NCBI RefSeq assembly: GCF_001422645.1
Contig: NZ_LMLR01000001.1
Span: 374,325-438,324 of the forward strand
Reading direction: 5' to 3'
Length of the DNA: 64,000 bases
Source: Arthrobacter sp. Leaf69
GTDB taxonomy: Bacteria > Actinomycetota > Actinomycetes > Actinomycetales > Micrococcaceae
A program made the translations under genes and the position numbers. Positions 34,411-50,733 of this stretch are shown here, piece by piece (within the stretch, counting starts at the first letter, position 1; each line of letters begins with the position of its first letter). The notes under the pieces were generated by a model, which was not told the origin of the DNA, searched no databases, and worked only from the letters and a program-made list of their open reading frames with translations.

Positions 34411-34518
34411 CCCATGGAACGGTGACCGAAACCGGCATATGCTGACGGGTGAAAGCCCGGCTGATGCCGGGTTCCGGCACACGTGGTGGACGGCAGAACG
34501 GCTGGGATGATGCCCTCT

Positions 34519-35628
34519 ATGGCAGACGACGTACGGATTGAACAGCTGTGGATCCCCGATTCGCTGGCCGGGAAGGACGCTGCGGACTTCATCGCCGCCG
34601 TCGAAGTGGGCCGCAAGGTGCGCATGCAGACCTGGGGGAGCGATGACCTCGCCTACGCGCCGCAGGAAAAACTCCTGGAGATGGCGGACCCCTACGAGCG
34701 CCAGGTCATCCTCGTGGCCAAGGTCGACGGCGAGATCGTCGGGACCGTTGACATCGCCCTGCCGCTCGCGGACAACCTCGATCTGGCGGAGTTCGCCCTC
34801 GACATCCTGCCCGAGTTCCAGGGCCGGGGCGTGGGCCGGCAGCTTCTTGAAGCCGCGGAGCACTTCGCTCGTGACGAGGGCCGGCACACCATCCTCATCG
34901 ATACGAACCATCCGAGTTCCTCGCTGGGGGACAACGCGGAGGGCCAGCTGGTGCCCGGCACGGGCCTCGGCTTCGTGCCGATGAACAGCCGTGAGGTGGA
35001 GTTCGCCCGTCACAGCGGCTACACCCTGCAGCACATCGAACAATTCAGTGCCTGCACACTTCCCCTCGACAGCGCGCTGGTCGAGGAGCTGGAGACCGAG
35101 GCGGAAGAAGCCAACGGCGGCCGGTACCGGCTGCATCACTGGACGGACCGGTGTCCCGACGAGTGGCTTGAGGCGGTCGCCGCGCTGGAAAACAGCGCCG
35201 GCGAAGACGGCGTGCCCGGGGTTGATGACACGGTCATGGTGTTCGACGGCGGCATCCTCCGTGAGGCGGAGGACGTCGCCATCGCGCAGGGCCGCAGAAC
35301 GGTGGTCACCGCCGTCGAGCATCTCGCCAGCGGCGGCCTCGTTGGGCTGACCACCATCAGCGTCCTCGCGCTGCGCCCCGACGTCGTGTTCCAGGACGAC
35401 ACGGTGGTCCTGCGGGAGCACCGCGGGAACAAGCTGGGCCTGCTGATCAAGGTCGCAAACATGGAACGGCTCTCTGAGCAGTTCCCGGATGCCCGGGTCC
35501 TCTATACCTGGAACGCCCCCGAGAACCGGTACCTGCTCAAGGTCAACCTGCAGCTCGGGTTCACCACCGCCGGCGTGACGGGGATCTGGCAGAAGGAACT
35601 CCCGGACTTCGGCCCGAGCAGCAGCTGA
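34519..35628 (+). CDS. Tandem-GNAT acetyltransferase, copy 2
   Basis: The 369-aa protein is a paralog of the preceding gene. The first acetyl-CoA loop is LPEFQGRGVGRQLLEAAEHFA and the second REHRGNKLGLLIKVANM; it ends LQLGFTTAGVTGIWQKEL. ATG 34519 aligns with the start of copy 1; ATGs at 34507/34510 and a GTG at 34483 are also in frame. Double GNATs of this type occur in actinobacteria as possible antibiotic or small-molecule acetylases; no substrate can be named. Confidence 0.86.
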   Translation: MADDVRIEQLWIPDSLAGKDAADFIAAVEVGRKVRMQTWGSDDLAYAPQEKLLEMADPYERQVILVAKVDGEIVGTVDIALPLADNLDLAEFALDILPEFQGRGVGRQLLEAAEHFARDEGRHTILIDTNHPSSSLGDNAEGQLVPGTGLGFVPMNSREVEFARHSGYTLQHIEQFSACTLPLDSALVEELETEAEEANGGRYRLHHWTDRCPDEWLEAVAALENSAGEDGVPGVDDTVMVFDGGILREAEDVAIAQGRRTVVTAVEHLASGGLVGLTTISVLALRPDVVFQDDTVVLREHRGNKLGLLIKVANMERLSEQFPDARVLYTWNAPENRYLLKVNLQLGFTTAGVTGIWQKELPDFGPSSS

Positions 35629-35649
35629 CCGGCCGGCCGGGCCGCCGAT

Positions 35650-35679
35650 TTGGACTGGGTGCCACGTCTCGCGTAAGCT
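35650..35679 (+). promoter_or_regulatory. Promoter of rplJL
   Basis: TTGGAC (35650-35655), 18 bases, TAAGCT (35674-35679). The start near 35686 opens a ~250-base leader. Confidence 0.6.
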
Positions 35680-35685
35680 GGGTGA

Positions 35686-35938
35686 ACCAAAGACCGTCGG
35701 TTGTTGGAAATCCACTCTCCCAAGCAAGACTCACTTCTGCAGTCGCGCCGGGAGGGCCAGTGGATTTTCAGACGAAGGACCCTGAACAGAGGGCGGCCGG
35801 CGCAGGTGAACGAAGCAAAGCTCCGCAGTCATGGACTGCGTCGAGACAAGCCCCGTGCATCTGCGCGGGGCGTTTTTAGTTTTTAGCTCTTTTGAGCGGG
35901 GACCGGGAAACACCGGCACTATCCCCGGAAGGAGGGTT
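35686..35938 (+). promoter_or_regulatory. L10-type ribosomal protein leader
   Basis: The untranslated region before rplJ is long and structured, as in L10 leaders where the L10-(L12)n complex binds its own mRNA. The segments TCCACT (35711-35716) and AGTGGA (35759-35764) can pair. It ends with an attenuator-like hairpin followed by a T-run, then GGAAGGAGG just before the rplJ ATG. Confidence 0.7.
35850..35885 (+). terminator. Attenuator hairpin inside the rplJ leader
   Basis: GCCCCGTGC (35850-35858), loop ATCT, GCGCGGGGC (35863-35871), then GTTTTTAGTTTTTAG. The form is that of an intrinsic terminator upstream of the gene, so premature termination probably sets rplJL levels. Confidence 0.75.
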
Positions 35939-36535
35939 ATGGCAACGCCTAGCAAGGTTTCAGCAGTAGCTGAGATCACTAACGATTTCAAGGAATCGAA
36001 CGCCGCTGTCCTGACCGAATACCGCGGGCTCACCGTTGCACAGCTCAAGCAGCTGCGTGTCTCTCTCGGCCAGGACACCAAGTTCTCGGTCGTCAAGAAC
36101 ACCCTGACCGCCATTGCAGCCAAGGAAGCTGGTGTCGAAGCATTCGACGGTCAGCTCGCCGGCCCCACTGCAATCGCGTTCATCAAGGGTGACGCAGTTG
36201 CCGCTGCCAAGAGCCTGACGGATTTTGCCAAGACCAACAAGCAGCTGGTTATCAAGACCGGTTACTTCGAGGGCAAGGCACTGAACGCCAGCGAAGTTGC
36301 TGCCCTGGCAGCACTCGAGTCCCGCGAGCTGCAGCTCGCCAAGGTTGCAGGCATCCTCAAGGCTCCTGCTGCCGCCGCTGCACGCATCATCGACGCGCTG
36401 CGCCTCAAGCTTGAAGAAGAGAACGGTGCACCGGCCGAAGCCGAAGCGCCCGCCGCTGAAGAAGCCCCGGCCGACGCTCCCGCTGACGCAGCTGCTGAGG
36501 CTCCGGCCGACGCCGCAGCCCCCGAAGAGAACTAA
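35939..36535 (+). CDS. rplJ: 50S ribosomal protein L10
   Basis: L10 anchors the L7/L12 stalk. VSAVAEITNDFKESNAAVLTEYRGL, LRVSLGQDTKFSVVKNTL and the L12-binding helix near residue 140-165 are normal. The last ~35 residues are an Ala/Glu/Pro tail (PAEAEAPAAEEAPADAP) that lengthens it to 198 aa. GGAGGG precedes ATG 35939. Confidence 0.98.
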   Translation: MATPSKVSAVAEITNDFKESNAAVLTEYRGLTVAQLKQLRVSLGQDTKFSVVKNTLTAIAAKEAGVEAFDGQLAGPTAIAFIKGDAVAAAKSLTDFAKTNKQLVIKTGYFEGKALNASEVAALAALESRELQLAKVAGILKAPAAAAARIIDALRLKLEEENGAPAEAEAPAAEEAPADAPADAAAEAPADAAAPEEN

Positions 36536-36609
36536 CTCTCTAAACCAGACTCCGGTGTAAAGGCGAGCCTCCGGGCCGCCGCGCACCACTATAGGAAGGA
36601 CGCCACACC

Positions 36610-36984
36610 ATGGCGAAGCTCACCAACGAAGAGCTCATTGAAGCTTTCAAGGAACTGACCATCATCGAGCTCTCTGAGTTCGTCAAGCTCTTCGAAGAGA
36701 CCTTCGAAGTTACCGCTGCTGCTGTTGCAGTTGCTGGCCCCGCTGCCGGCGCTGCTGCAGAAGAAGAGGAAAAGACGGCATTCGACGTCGTCCTCGAAGC
36801 TGCTGGCGACAAGAAGATCGCAGTGATCAAGGAAGTTCGCGCAATCACTTCCCTCGGCCTCAAGGAAGCCAAGGACCTGGTTGACAGCGCTCCGAAGGCT
36901 GTTCTCGAAGGCGTCACCAAGGAAGCTGCCGAGAAGGCTGTTGCACAGCTCGAAGAAGCCGGCGCACGCGTTACCCTCAAGTAA
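36610..36984 (+). CDS. rplL: 50S ribosomal protein L7/L12
   Basis: L7/L12 recruits translation GTPases. The N-terminal dimerisation helices ([19 protein letters not shown]), an Ala-rich hinge (residues ~38-55) and the C-terminal domain ([35 protein letters not shown]) are all clear. Length 124 aa. It ends the rplJL unit before a terminator. Confidence 0.98.
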   Translation: MAKLTNEELIEAFKELTIIELSEFVKLFEETFEVTAAAVAVAGPAAGAAAEEEEKTAFDVVLEAAGDKKIAVIKEVRAITSLGLKEAKDLVDSAPKAVLEGVTKEAAEKAVAQLEEAGARVTLK

Positions 36985-37034
36985 CTCGCCGCTTCTGGAA
37001 CCGGCCGGGAACCTCGTGTTCCCGTTCTGCTCCG

Positions 37035-37068
37035 GGAAACCCCGTCCACTCCGGTGGGCGGGGTTTCC
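37035..37068 (+). terminator. Intrinsic terminator after rplL
   Basis: GGAAACCCCGTCCAC (37035-37049), loop TCCG, GTGGGCGGGGTTTCC (37054-37068): a 15-bp stem with one wobble. Confidence 0.85.
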
Positions 37069-37133
37069 TGCGTTCCGGGCGCACCGGTGCCTGACGTTCC
37101 GGCACACCGGTGCCAGCGTCCGCAGACAAGCAA

Positions 37134-37188
37134 CGCGGGGTCACTCCGGCCCATCCCAGGTGTGGGACGGACGCGAAGTGACCCCGCG
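37134..37188. repeat. Large intergenic inverted repeat
   Basis: CGCGGGGTCACT (37134-37145) and AGTGACCCCGCG (37177-37188) are perfect inverse copies. The 31-base loop holds a second stem, TCCCA/TGGGA. It lies between the convergent rplL and ybaK genes and may be a dispersed palindromic element. Confidence 0.7.
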
Positions 37189-37194
37189 CTGGTT

Positions 37195-37250
37195 GTTAAC
37201 CCGGCCCAGTTAACCCGGCCGGGTTAGATCGGCCGGGTTATATCGGGTGG
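37195..37250. repeat. Four 14-bp tandem repeats
   Basis: Units GTTAACCCGGCCCA, GTTAACCCGGCCGG, GTTAGATCGGCCGG and GTTATATCGGGTGG follow without gaps (37195, 37209, 37223, 37237), drifting from left to right. They end five bases from the ybaK stop. Confidence 0.8.
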
Positions 37251-37254
37251 CCGG

Positions 37255-37782
37255 TCAATTCGGTTCGGAGATGTCAGCGACGACCGCATCGAGGGCGGCG
37301 GTCAGGGCGTCGGCGTCCACGAAGGCGCTGTAGCCGTGTTCGCCGGCACCCATGGAAATCCGGCGGCCCGTGATGCTCCGGTCCGCGTACACGGGCCAAG
37401 CCACGGTGCTCCCCAGCGGGGTGATGGTGCCCCGCTCATAGCCCGTGGCATCCAGGGCGACTTCCGCCGTCGGCAGCGAGAGTTTGTTGACTCCGAGCAG
37501 CGCCCGGAGCTTGGGCCAGGAGATCTGCCGGTCGCCCGGGATGAGGGCGAACAGGAAGCTGCCGTCCTTGTGCTTGACCACGAGCGACTTCACGATATCC
37601 CCGGGCTGGATCCCCAGGATCCGTGCCGCCTCCTCGAGGCTGTTCGCGGCCAGCCGCTCGACGAGCCGGACGTTGAGGCCCCGCGCGGCGGCGGCGGCCA
37701 GGAACCGCTCCCGGCCGACGGGTCCGCCGTCGTCCGCACTTTCACCGGCCCGGCCCTTTCCCGGCGCTGCGGGATCCGTCAC
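37255..37782 (-). CDS. YbaK/EbsC-family aminoacyl-tRNA deacylase
   Basis: The 175-aa protein has the editing-domain blocks: VKSLVVKHKDGSFLFALIPGDRQ contains the conserved lysine region, and GYERGTITPLGS and GRRISMGAGEHGYSAFVD form the C-terminal part of the pocket. YbaK members hydrolyse Cys-tRNA(Pro) or related mischarged tRNAs. GTG 37782, five bases after the thiolase stop, is the likely start; further upstream the frame overlaps the thiolase. Confidence 0.87.
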   Translation of the reverse strand: MTDPAAPGKGRAGESADDGGPVGRERFLAAAAARGLNVRLVERLAANSLEEAARILGIQPGDIVKSLVVKHKDGSFLFALIPGDRQISWPKLRALLGVNKLSLPTAEVALDATGYERGTITPLGSTVAWPVYADRSITGRRISMGAGEHGYSAFVDADALTAALDAVVADISEPN

Positions 37783-37787
37783 AGCGC

Positions 37788-38987
37788 TCAGTCGCGGTAC
37801 AGCAGGAGGGCTTCGCCCTGGCCGCCGCCGCCGCACAGGGACACAGCCGCCTTCCCGGTGCCGCGGCGCTTGAGCTCGTGTGCGGCATGCAGCGCAAGCC
37901 GGGCGCCGGACGCTCCGATGGGGTGGCCCAAGGCGATCGCGCCACCGTGGAGATTGCACTTCTCCAGCGGGTAGTCGAGGTCCTTGAGCGACTGCACGGC
38001 TACGGAGCCGAAGGCCTCGTTGATCTCGATGAAGTCCAGGTCGGCGGCGGACCAGCCGGCCTTGTCCAGGGCGCTTTTGATGGCATTGGAGGGCTGGGAG
38101 TGCAGCGAGTTGTCCGGCCCTGCAACCTGCCCGGGCTTGCCGACGACGGCGAGGTACTCCAGACCGTTGTCCTCGGCGAACCGCCGCGAGGAGAGCACCA
38201 GGGCGGAGGCGCCATCGGACAGGGGAGAGGAGTTGCCGGCGGTGATGGTGCCGTCCGTGGCGAACGCTGCCCGCAGGCCGGCCAGGGAACCCGCGGTCGT
38301 GTCCGGCCGGATGCCTTCGTCCGCGGCCAGGATGACCGGGTCGCCCTTGCGCTGCTTGACGCTGATCGGGGAGATTTCGACGTCGAACACGCCGTCCTTG
38401 GCGGCCCGGGCGGCGCGCTGGTGGGACGCCGCCGCCACCTCGTCCTGGGAGGCGCGGTCGATCCCCAGCGTGAGGTTCCTGCTCTCGGTGGACAATCCCA
38501 TGGACTGGCCGTCGAAGGCGTCGGTCAGGCCGTCGTGGGCTGCGGCGTCGAGGGCCTGGATGGAACCGTAGGTCCAGCCCTGCCGGGAGCCGGGGAGCAG
38601 GTGCGGTGCGCGGGTCATGGACTCCTGTCCGCCGGCCACCACCACTGTAGCGTCGCCGCTGCGGATCATCCGGGCCGCGTCGATCACGGCGGTCAACCCG
38701 GACAGGCAGACCTTGTTGATGGTCACGGTGGGGACGTTCCAGCCGATGCCGGCGCCGACGGCGCTCTGGCGGGCGGGGTTCTGGCCCGCCCCGGCCTGCA
38801 GTACCTGGCCCATGATCACCGAGTCCACCTGCTCGGCGTTGACGCCGCTGGCGGCCAGGGCTGCCTTGATGGCGTGGGCACCGAGCTGCACGGCCGTGAA
38901 GCTGGCGAGCTGCCCGTTCAGGCGGCCCTGGGGGGTGCGGGCGGCGGCGAGGATGACAACATCATTGTCGTCTGCAGAGTTGCTCAT
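37788..38987 (-). CDS. Acetyl-CoA C-acetyltransferase (thiolase)
   Basis: The 399-aa protein carries both active-site cysteines: C94 (NKVCLSGLTAVIDA) and C385 (SLCGGGGQGEALLL), plus the catalytic H355 (GGAIALGHPIGASGA) and NEAFGSVAV. It is a biosynthetic-type or degradative thiolase; which one cannot be told. The ATG follows GGAAGAG. It lies on the opposite strand between rplL and rpoB and precedes ybaK. Confidence 0.95.
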   Translation of the reverse strand: MSNSADDNDVVILAAARTPQGRLNGQLASFTAVQLGAHAIKAALAASGVNAEQVDSVIMGQVLQAGAGQNPARQSAVGAGIGWNVPTVTINKVCLSGLTAVIDAARMIRSGDATVVVAGGQESMTRAPHLLPGSRQGWTYGSIQALDAAAHDGLTDAFDGQSMGLSTESRNLTLGIDRASQDEVAAASHQRAARAAKDGVFDVEISPISVKQRKGDPVILAADEGIRPDTTAGSLAGLRAAFATDGTITAGNSSPLSDGASALVLSSRRFAEDNGLEYLAVVGKPGQVAGPDNSLHSQPSNAIKSALDKAGWSAADLDFIEINEAFGSVAVQSLKDLDYPLEKCNLHGGAIALGHPIGASGARLALHAAHELKRRGTGKAAVSLCGGGGQGEALLLYRD

Positions 38988-39132
38988 GGTTTTCTCTTCC
39001 GATCTTGGACGATATACAGCAAGGTTATCGTGACCCCCGTCACGGAGCCATTTGAGCGCCGGTTGAGCCCGCCGGGGCGTGGTCCGCGCGCTCTGCCGCC
39101 CTGTCTGCCGCATCCGGGGGCCCGGCCGATGT

Positions 39133-39161
39133 TTGCAATCCCGGGCGAAGTGGGGTAGACA
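39133..39161 (+). promoter_or_regulatory. Candidate rpoBC promoter
   Basis: TTGCAA (39133-39138), 17 bases, TAGACA (39156-39161). The ~240-base leader (39168-39403) has no open frame; it contains the direct repeat CATATAGCGG (39222-39231, 39305-39314). Confidence 0.5.
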
Positions 39162-39403
39162 AGTAGGTTGCTTTGCCGTATCGTAGATATTTGCGTCTTC
39201 CCTGTTTACCTTCAGCCTTCATATAGCGGTGGGCTTAGCCTGGCAGCTGCGCCATCAATGTGCCGTCAACAACGGCACCATCATGGTCAGCGCGGGTCCC
39301 GGGTCATATAGCGGAACCGGACTGGTAGCACTGCGGAGTCACTCTGCAGGGTGCATAACGGGGGAGATCTGAAAACGCCTGAAGGTCTGTGGAAGGATCC
39401 CTC

Positions 39404-42922
<3,519 letters not shown>

Positions 42923-42934
42923 CAGGCAGGGGTC

Positions 42935-42973
42935 GGGGAAAAGCAAGCGGCCCCGCCGCGCTGTCTTTTCCCC
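42935..42973 (+). other. Intercistronic hairpin between rpoB and rpoC
   Basis: GGGGAAAAG (42935-42943) pairs with CTTTTCCCC (42965-42973), with an inner GCGG/CCGC stem. No T-run follows, so it is more likely a processing or stability element than a terminator. Confidence 0.6.
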
Positions 42974-43041
42974 GGCGCCTCCTCCCTCTTCCCGTAACCC
43001 AAGACTTCAGAATTTAGAGAACAAGAGAGAACAGGGACCAT

Positions 43042-46941
<3,900 letters not shown>

Positions 46942-47027
46942 CGGGCAGGGCGGGCCCTTTCGTGTCGCGTTCCGCGCCACGTAGGGACCCGGTCGCCCTG
47001 CCCTTGGTAGTTCAAGCCATGAACCAC

Positions 47028-47063
47028 GGGATGGTCCCTCACCGCAAGGTGGGGGACCATCCC
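47028..47063 (+). terminator. Intrinsic terminator after rpoC
   Basis: GGGATGGTCCCTCACC (47028-47043), GCAA tetraloop, GGTGGGGGACCATCCC (47048-47063): a 16-bp stem. Confidence 0.85.
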
Positions 47064-47439
47064 CGTTTAAACCGGGGAGCGGCCGACGTCGGAGGAGCCA
47101 GGTTCCGCGCCGATTAAGGGCTGGGACCCGTCCGTGTTAGACTTGAGACTAATTGTTATTGTGGCAGTGGATGAGTGCGCCGGTTTAGTTAGACAGCTGA
47201 GAGCTGAAGGCTGAACCAGGACGACGTTTCCGGTTTGCAGGGTTCTTGTGCAACGTATGCCACATTTTCGCATGCCTAGGGGCAATTCAGGATGGAAGTC
47301 CGTGGATCCCGGCGTGCGGTCCGACTATTAAGGCTTCGCCTCAGCTGCTCTGGAGAGAACTTCAAAGCTCGAGCGGCGGGGCGCAGCGACAAGAGAGCGG
47401 CTGCCAACGGCCGCTCCGGATAAAACGGAGAACACGAGA
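47064..47439 (+). promoter_or_regulatory. Promoter/leader region of the str operon
   Basis: The 376 bases before rpsL contain no convincing gene. They are AT-richer around 47135-47160, where the promoter should be, but no clean -35/-10 pair was found. GAGCGGC (47394-47400) can pair with GCCGCTC (47410-47416) just before the rpsL start, which may control translation. Confidence 0.45.
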
Positions 47440-47814
47440 GTGCCTACGATTAACCAGCTGGTCCGCAAGGGCCGCACGCCTAAGGTCAAGAAGACCAAGG
47501 CTCCCGCGCTTAACGGCAGCCCGATGCGCCGCGGTGTTTGCACCCGCGTGTACACGACGACCCCGAAGAAGCCGAACTCGGCTCTGCGTAAGGTTGCACG
47601 TGTGCGCCTCAACGGCGGCGTTGAAGTCACCGCGTACATCCCCGGTGTAGGCCACAACCTGCAGGAGCACTCCATTGTGCTCGTCCGTGGCGGCCGCGTT
47701 AAGGACCTTCCGGGTGTCCGCTACAAGATCGTCCGTGGCGCCCTCGATACCCAGGGTGTCAAGAACCGTAAGCAGGCTCGTAGCCGCTACGGCGCAAAGA
47801 TGGAGAAGAAGTAA
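47440..47814 (+). CDS. rpsL: 30S ribosomal protein S12
   Basis: S12 lies at the decoding centre. [29 protein letters not shown] with K43, and [19 protein letters not shown] are diagnostic; K43 and the K in RVKDLPG are the streptomycin-sensitive residues. GTG start, 124 aa. Confidence 0.99.
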   Translation: MPTINQLVRKGRTPKVKKTKAPALNGSPMRRGVCTRVYTTTPKKPNSALRKVARVRLNGGVEVTAYIPGVGHNLQEHSIVLVRGGRVKDLPGVRYKIVRGALDTQGVKNRKQARSRYGAKMEKK

Positions 47815-47815
47815 T

Positions 47816-48286
47816 ATGCCTCGCAAGGGTCCGGCCCCCAAGCGGCCGCTAGTTCTAGATCCCGTTTACGGCTCCCCGCTGGTCACCCAGCTGATCAACA
47901 AGGTGCTCGTTGACGGCAAGAAGTCCACCGCAGAGCGCATCGTTTACGGTGCACTCGAAGGTGCTCGTGCCAAGTCCGGCGGCGACCCCGTTGCAGCCCT
48001 CAAGAAGGCCATGGAGAACGTCAAGCCTTCCCTCGAGGTCCGCTCCCGCCGTGTCGGTGGCGCCACCTACCAGGTTCCGGTTGAGGTCAAGCCGGGTCGC
48101 TCCACCGCACTCGCCCTGCGCTGGCTGGTTGGCTACTCGAAGGCCCGCCGCGAGAAGACCATGACCGAGCGCCTCCAGAACGAGATTCTGGATGCCTCCA
48201 ACGGTCTCGGTGCCGCTGTGAAGCGTCGCGAAGACACCCACAAGATGGCCGAGTCCAACAAGGCCTTCGCACACTACCGCTGGTAA
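47816..48286 (+). CDS. rpsG: 30S ribosomal protein S7
   Basis: S7 organises the 3' domain of 16S r[48 protein letters not shown] and [12 protein letters not shown] mark the family; length 156 aa. ATG 47816 starts one base after the rpsL stop; the frame upstream inside rpsL is only a shadow. Confidence 0.99.
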   Translation: MPRKGPAPKRPLVLDPVYGSPLVTQLINKVLVDGKKSTAERIVYGALEGARAKSGGDPVAALKKAMENVKPSLEVRSRRVGGATYQVPVEVKPGRSTALALRWLVGYSKARREKTMTERLQNEILDASNGLGAAVKRREDTHKMAESNKAFAHYRW

Positions 48287-48298
48287 TACTTCCCGGAC

Positions 48299-48324
48299 GC
48301 CGCCGGCTCAACCGAGCCGGCGGC
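48299..48324 (+). other. Intercistronic hairpin before fusA
   Basis: GCCGCCGGCTC (48299-48309), loop AACC, GAGCCGGCGGC (48314-48324). It is perfect but has no T-run, so a processing or stability role is likely. Confidence 0.6.
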
Positions 48325-48355
48325 GAACGTGCAGTCCATCCGAAAGGGAGACACC

Positions 48356-50470
48356 GTGGCACAGGACGTGCTTACCGACCTTAGCAAGGTCCGCAATATC
48401 GGCATCATGGCCCACATCGATGCCGGCAAGACCACTACTACCGAGCGCATCCTGTTCTACACGGGTGTGAACCACAAGATCGGCGAAACGCACGACGGCG
48501 CTTCGACGACTGACTGGATGGAACAGGAAAAGGAACGCGGCATCACCATCACGTCTGCCGCCGTGACCTGCTTCTGGGAAAACAACCAGATCAACATCAT
48601 TGACACCCCCGGCCACGTGGACTTCACGGTTGAGGTTGAGCGCTCCCTGCGCGTCCTCGACGGTGCAGTTGCCGTGTTCGACGGCAAGGAAGGCGTGGAG
48701 CCGCAGTCTGAGACTGTTTGGCGCCAGGCTGACAAGTACAACGTTCCGCGTATCTGCTTCGTCAACAAGATGGACAAGCTCGGCGCTGACTTCTACTTCA
48801 CCGTCGACACCATCATCAGCCGCCTGGGTGCCAAGCCGCTCGTTATGCAGCTGCCGATCGGCGCCGAGAACGACTTCATCGGCGTCGTCGACCTGCTCTA
48901 CATGCGTGCCCTGGTCTGGCCCGGCGACTCCAAGGGTGACGTCACCATGGGTGCCAAGTACGAGATCCAGGAGATCCCGGCTGACCTCAAGGAAAAGGCT
49001 GAAGAGTACCGCGCAACGCTCGTTGAGACCGTTGCAGAGTCCTCCGAAGAGCTCATGGAGAAGTACCTCGAAGGCGAAGAAATCTCCGAGGACGAGCTCA
49101 AGGCCGGCATCCGCAAGATGACGATCAACTCCGAGCTCTACCCGGTCTTCTGTGGCTCCGCGTTCAAGAACCGCGGCGTACAGCCGATGCTTGACGCCGT
49201 CGTGGACTACCTGCCGAACCCGCTCGACGTCCCCCCGATGATCGGTCACGATCCTCGCGACGAAGAGAAGGAACTGACCCGCAAGCCGTCCTCCGAGGAG
49301 CCGTTCTCGGCCCTGGCGTTCAAGATTGCTGCTCACCCCTTCTTCGGCCAGCTCACCTTCATCCGCGTGTACTCCGGTCACGTGGAAGCAGGCGCCCAGG
49401 TGGTCAACTCCACCAAGGGCAAGAAGGAGCGCATCGGCAAGCTGTTCCAGATGCACGCCAACAAGGAAATGCCCGTTGACGGCGCTACCGCCGGCCACAT
49501 CTACGCAGCGATCGGCCTGAAGGACACCACCACGGGCGACACCCTGTGCGATTCTTCGAACCAGATCGTCCTCGAGTCCATGAGCTTCCCGGAGCCCGTG
49601 ATCTCTGTTGCGATCGAGCCGAACACCAAGGGTGACCAGGAGAAGCTCTCCACGGCCATCCAGAAGCTCTCCGCTGAGGACCCGACCTTCCAGGTCTCCC
49701 TCAACGAAGACACCGGTCAGACCATCATCGCCGGCATGGGCGAGCTCCACCTGGACATCCTGGTGGACCGCATGCGCCGCGAGTTCAAGGTCGAGGCAAA
49801 CGTGGGCAAGCCCCAGGTTGCTTACCGCGAAACCATCAAGCGTGCTGTAGAGCGTCACGACTACACGCACAAGAAGCAGACCGGTGGTTCGGGCCAGTTC
49901 GCAAAGATCCAGATCGCGATCGAGCCGCTGGACACGTCCGAAGGCGAGATGTACGAGTTCGAGAACAAGGTCACTGGTGGCCGCGTTCCGCGCGAATACA
50001 TTCCGTCTGTTGACGCCGGTATCCAGGATGCACTGAACGACGGCGTCCTGGCCGGCTACCCGGTTGTCGGCATCAAGGCCACGCTGATTGACGGCGCGTA
50101 CCACGATGTTGACTCCTCGGAAATGGCGTTCAAGATCGCCGGCCGTATGGCTTTCAAGGAAGCCGCACGCAAGGCGAACCCTGTCCTGCTCGAACCGCTG
50201 ATGGATGTAGAGGTCCGCACCCCTGAGGAATACATGGGTGAAGTTATCGGTGACCTCAACTCCCGCCGTGGCCAGATGCAGTCCATGGAAGATGCCCAGG
50301 GCGTCAAGGTCATCCGTGCGCACGTTCCGCTGTCCGGCATGTTCGGCTACATCGGTGACCTGCGTTCCAAGACCCAGGGCCGCGCTGTGTACTCCATGAC
50401 GTTCAACAGCTACGCCGAGGTCCCGAAGGCAGTCGCCGACGAGATCATCCAGAAGAACCGCGGCGAATAG
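48356..50470 (+). CDS. fusA: Elongation factor G
   Basis: EF-G drives translocation with GTP. G1 [16 protein letters not shown]3 DTPGHVDF and G4 NKMD are clear, followed by domains II-V ([16 protein letters not shown] in domain III). GTG 48356 with AAAGGGAG upstream gives 704 aa, the normal length. Confidence 0.99.
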   Translation: MAQDVLTDLSKVRNIGIMAHIDAGKTTTTERILFYTGVNHKIGETHDGASTTDWMEQEKERGITITSAAVTCFWENNQINIIDTPGHVDFTVEVERSLRVLDGAVAVFDGKEGVEPQSETVWRQADKYNVPRICFVNKMDKLGADFYFTVDTIISRLGAKPLVMQLPIGAENDFIGVVDLLYMRALVWPGDSKGDVTMGAKYEIQEIPADLKEKAEEYRATLVETVAESSEELMEKYLEGEEISEDELKAGIRKMTINSELYPVFCGSAFKNRGVQPMLDAVVDYLPNPLDVPPMIGHDPRDEEKELTRKPSSEEPFSALAFKIAAHPFFGQLTFIRVYSGHVEAGAQVVNSTKGKKERIGKLFQMHANKEMPVDGATAGHIYAAIGLKDTTTGDTLCDSSNQIVLESMSFPEPVISVAIEPNTKGDQEKLSTAIQKLSAEDPTFQVSLNEDTGQTIIAGMGELHLDILVDRMRREFKVEANVGKPQVAYRETIKRAVERHDYTHKKQTGGSGQFAKIQIAIEPLDTSEGEMYEFENKVTGGRVPREYIPSVDAGIQDALNDGVLAGYPVVGIKATLIDGAYHDVDSSEMAFKIAGRMAFKEAARKANPVLLEPLMDVEVRTPEEYMGEVIGDLNSRRGQMQSMEDAQGVKVIRAHVPLSGMFGYIGDLRSKTQGRAVYSMTFNSYAEVPKAVADEIIQKNRGE

Positions 50471-50530
50471 TCCCCGCGACTCTCGCAGCTACAAAAACTC
50501 GGGTGCGTCTCTAACTACGGAGATTCACCT

Positions 50531-50593
50531 GGTGCAGATGGCCGGTCCCCGGTCCGCCGCTTTCCGGTCAGGCCGGATCCGGCCATCTGCACC
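50531..50593. repeat. Large inverted repeat between fusA and tuf
   Basis: GGTGCAGATGGCCGG (50531-50545) and CCGGCCATCTGCACC (50579-50593) pair perfectly over 15 bp; the 33-base loop is GC-rich. No T-run follows on either strand. It may separate or adjust fusA and tuf expression. Confidence 0.7.
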
Positions 50594-50733
50594 GACAGAC
50601 TCGTGGGACTAGTATTAGTTCCTGAATCTGCAATTTCATCAAACCAAAGCCCCCCAAGTAGACTTACTGGAGTTTCTGCCGCGACAAGCGCGGTTGAAGG
50701 GTAAGTCATTTGAAAACGTTCTAGGAGGAACCT

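Noticed and set aside
33238..35727. A very long antisense open frame (829 codons) opposite the two GNAT genes
   Set aside because: It runs opposite two clear GNAT genes, has no recognisable domain, and reflects third-position GC bias. The same holds for long antisense frames opposite rpoB, rpoC, fusA, tuf and ppk.
47675..47815. Upstream extension of the rpsG frame into rpsL
   Set aside because: S7 aligns from ATG 47816 at normal length; the upstream part is out-of-frame rpsL sequence.
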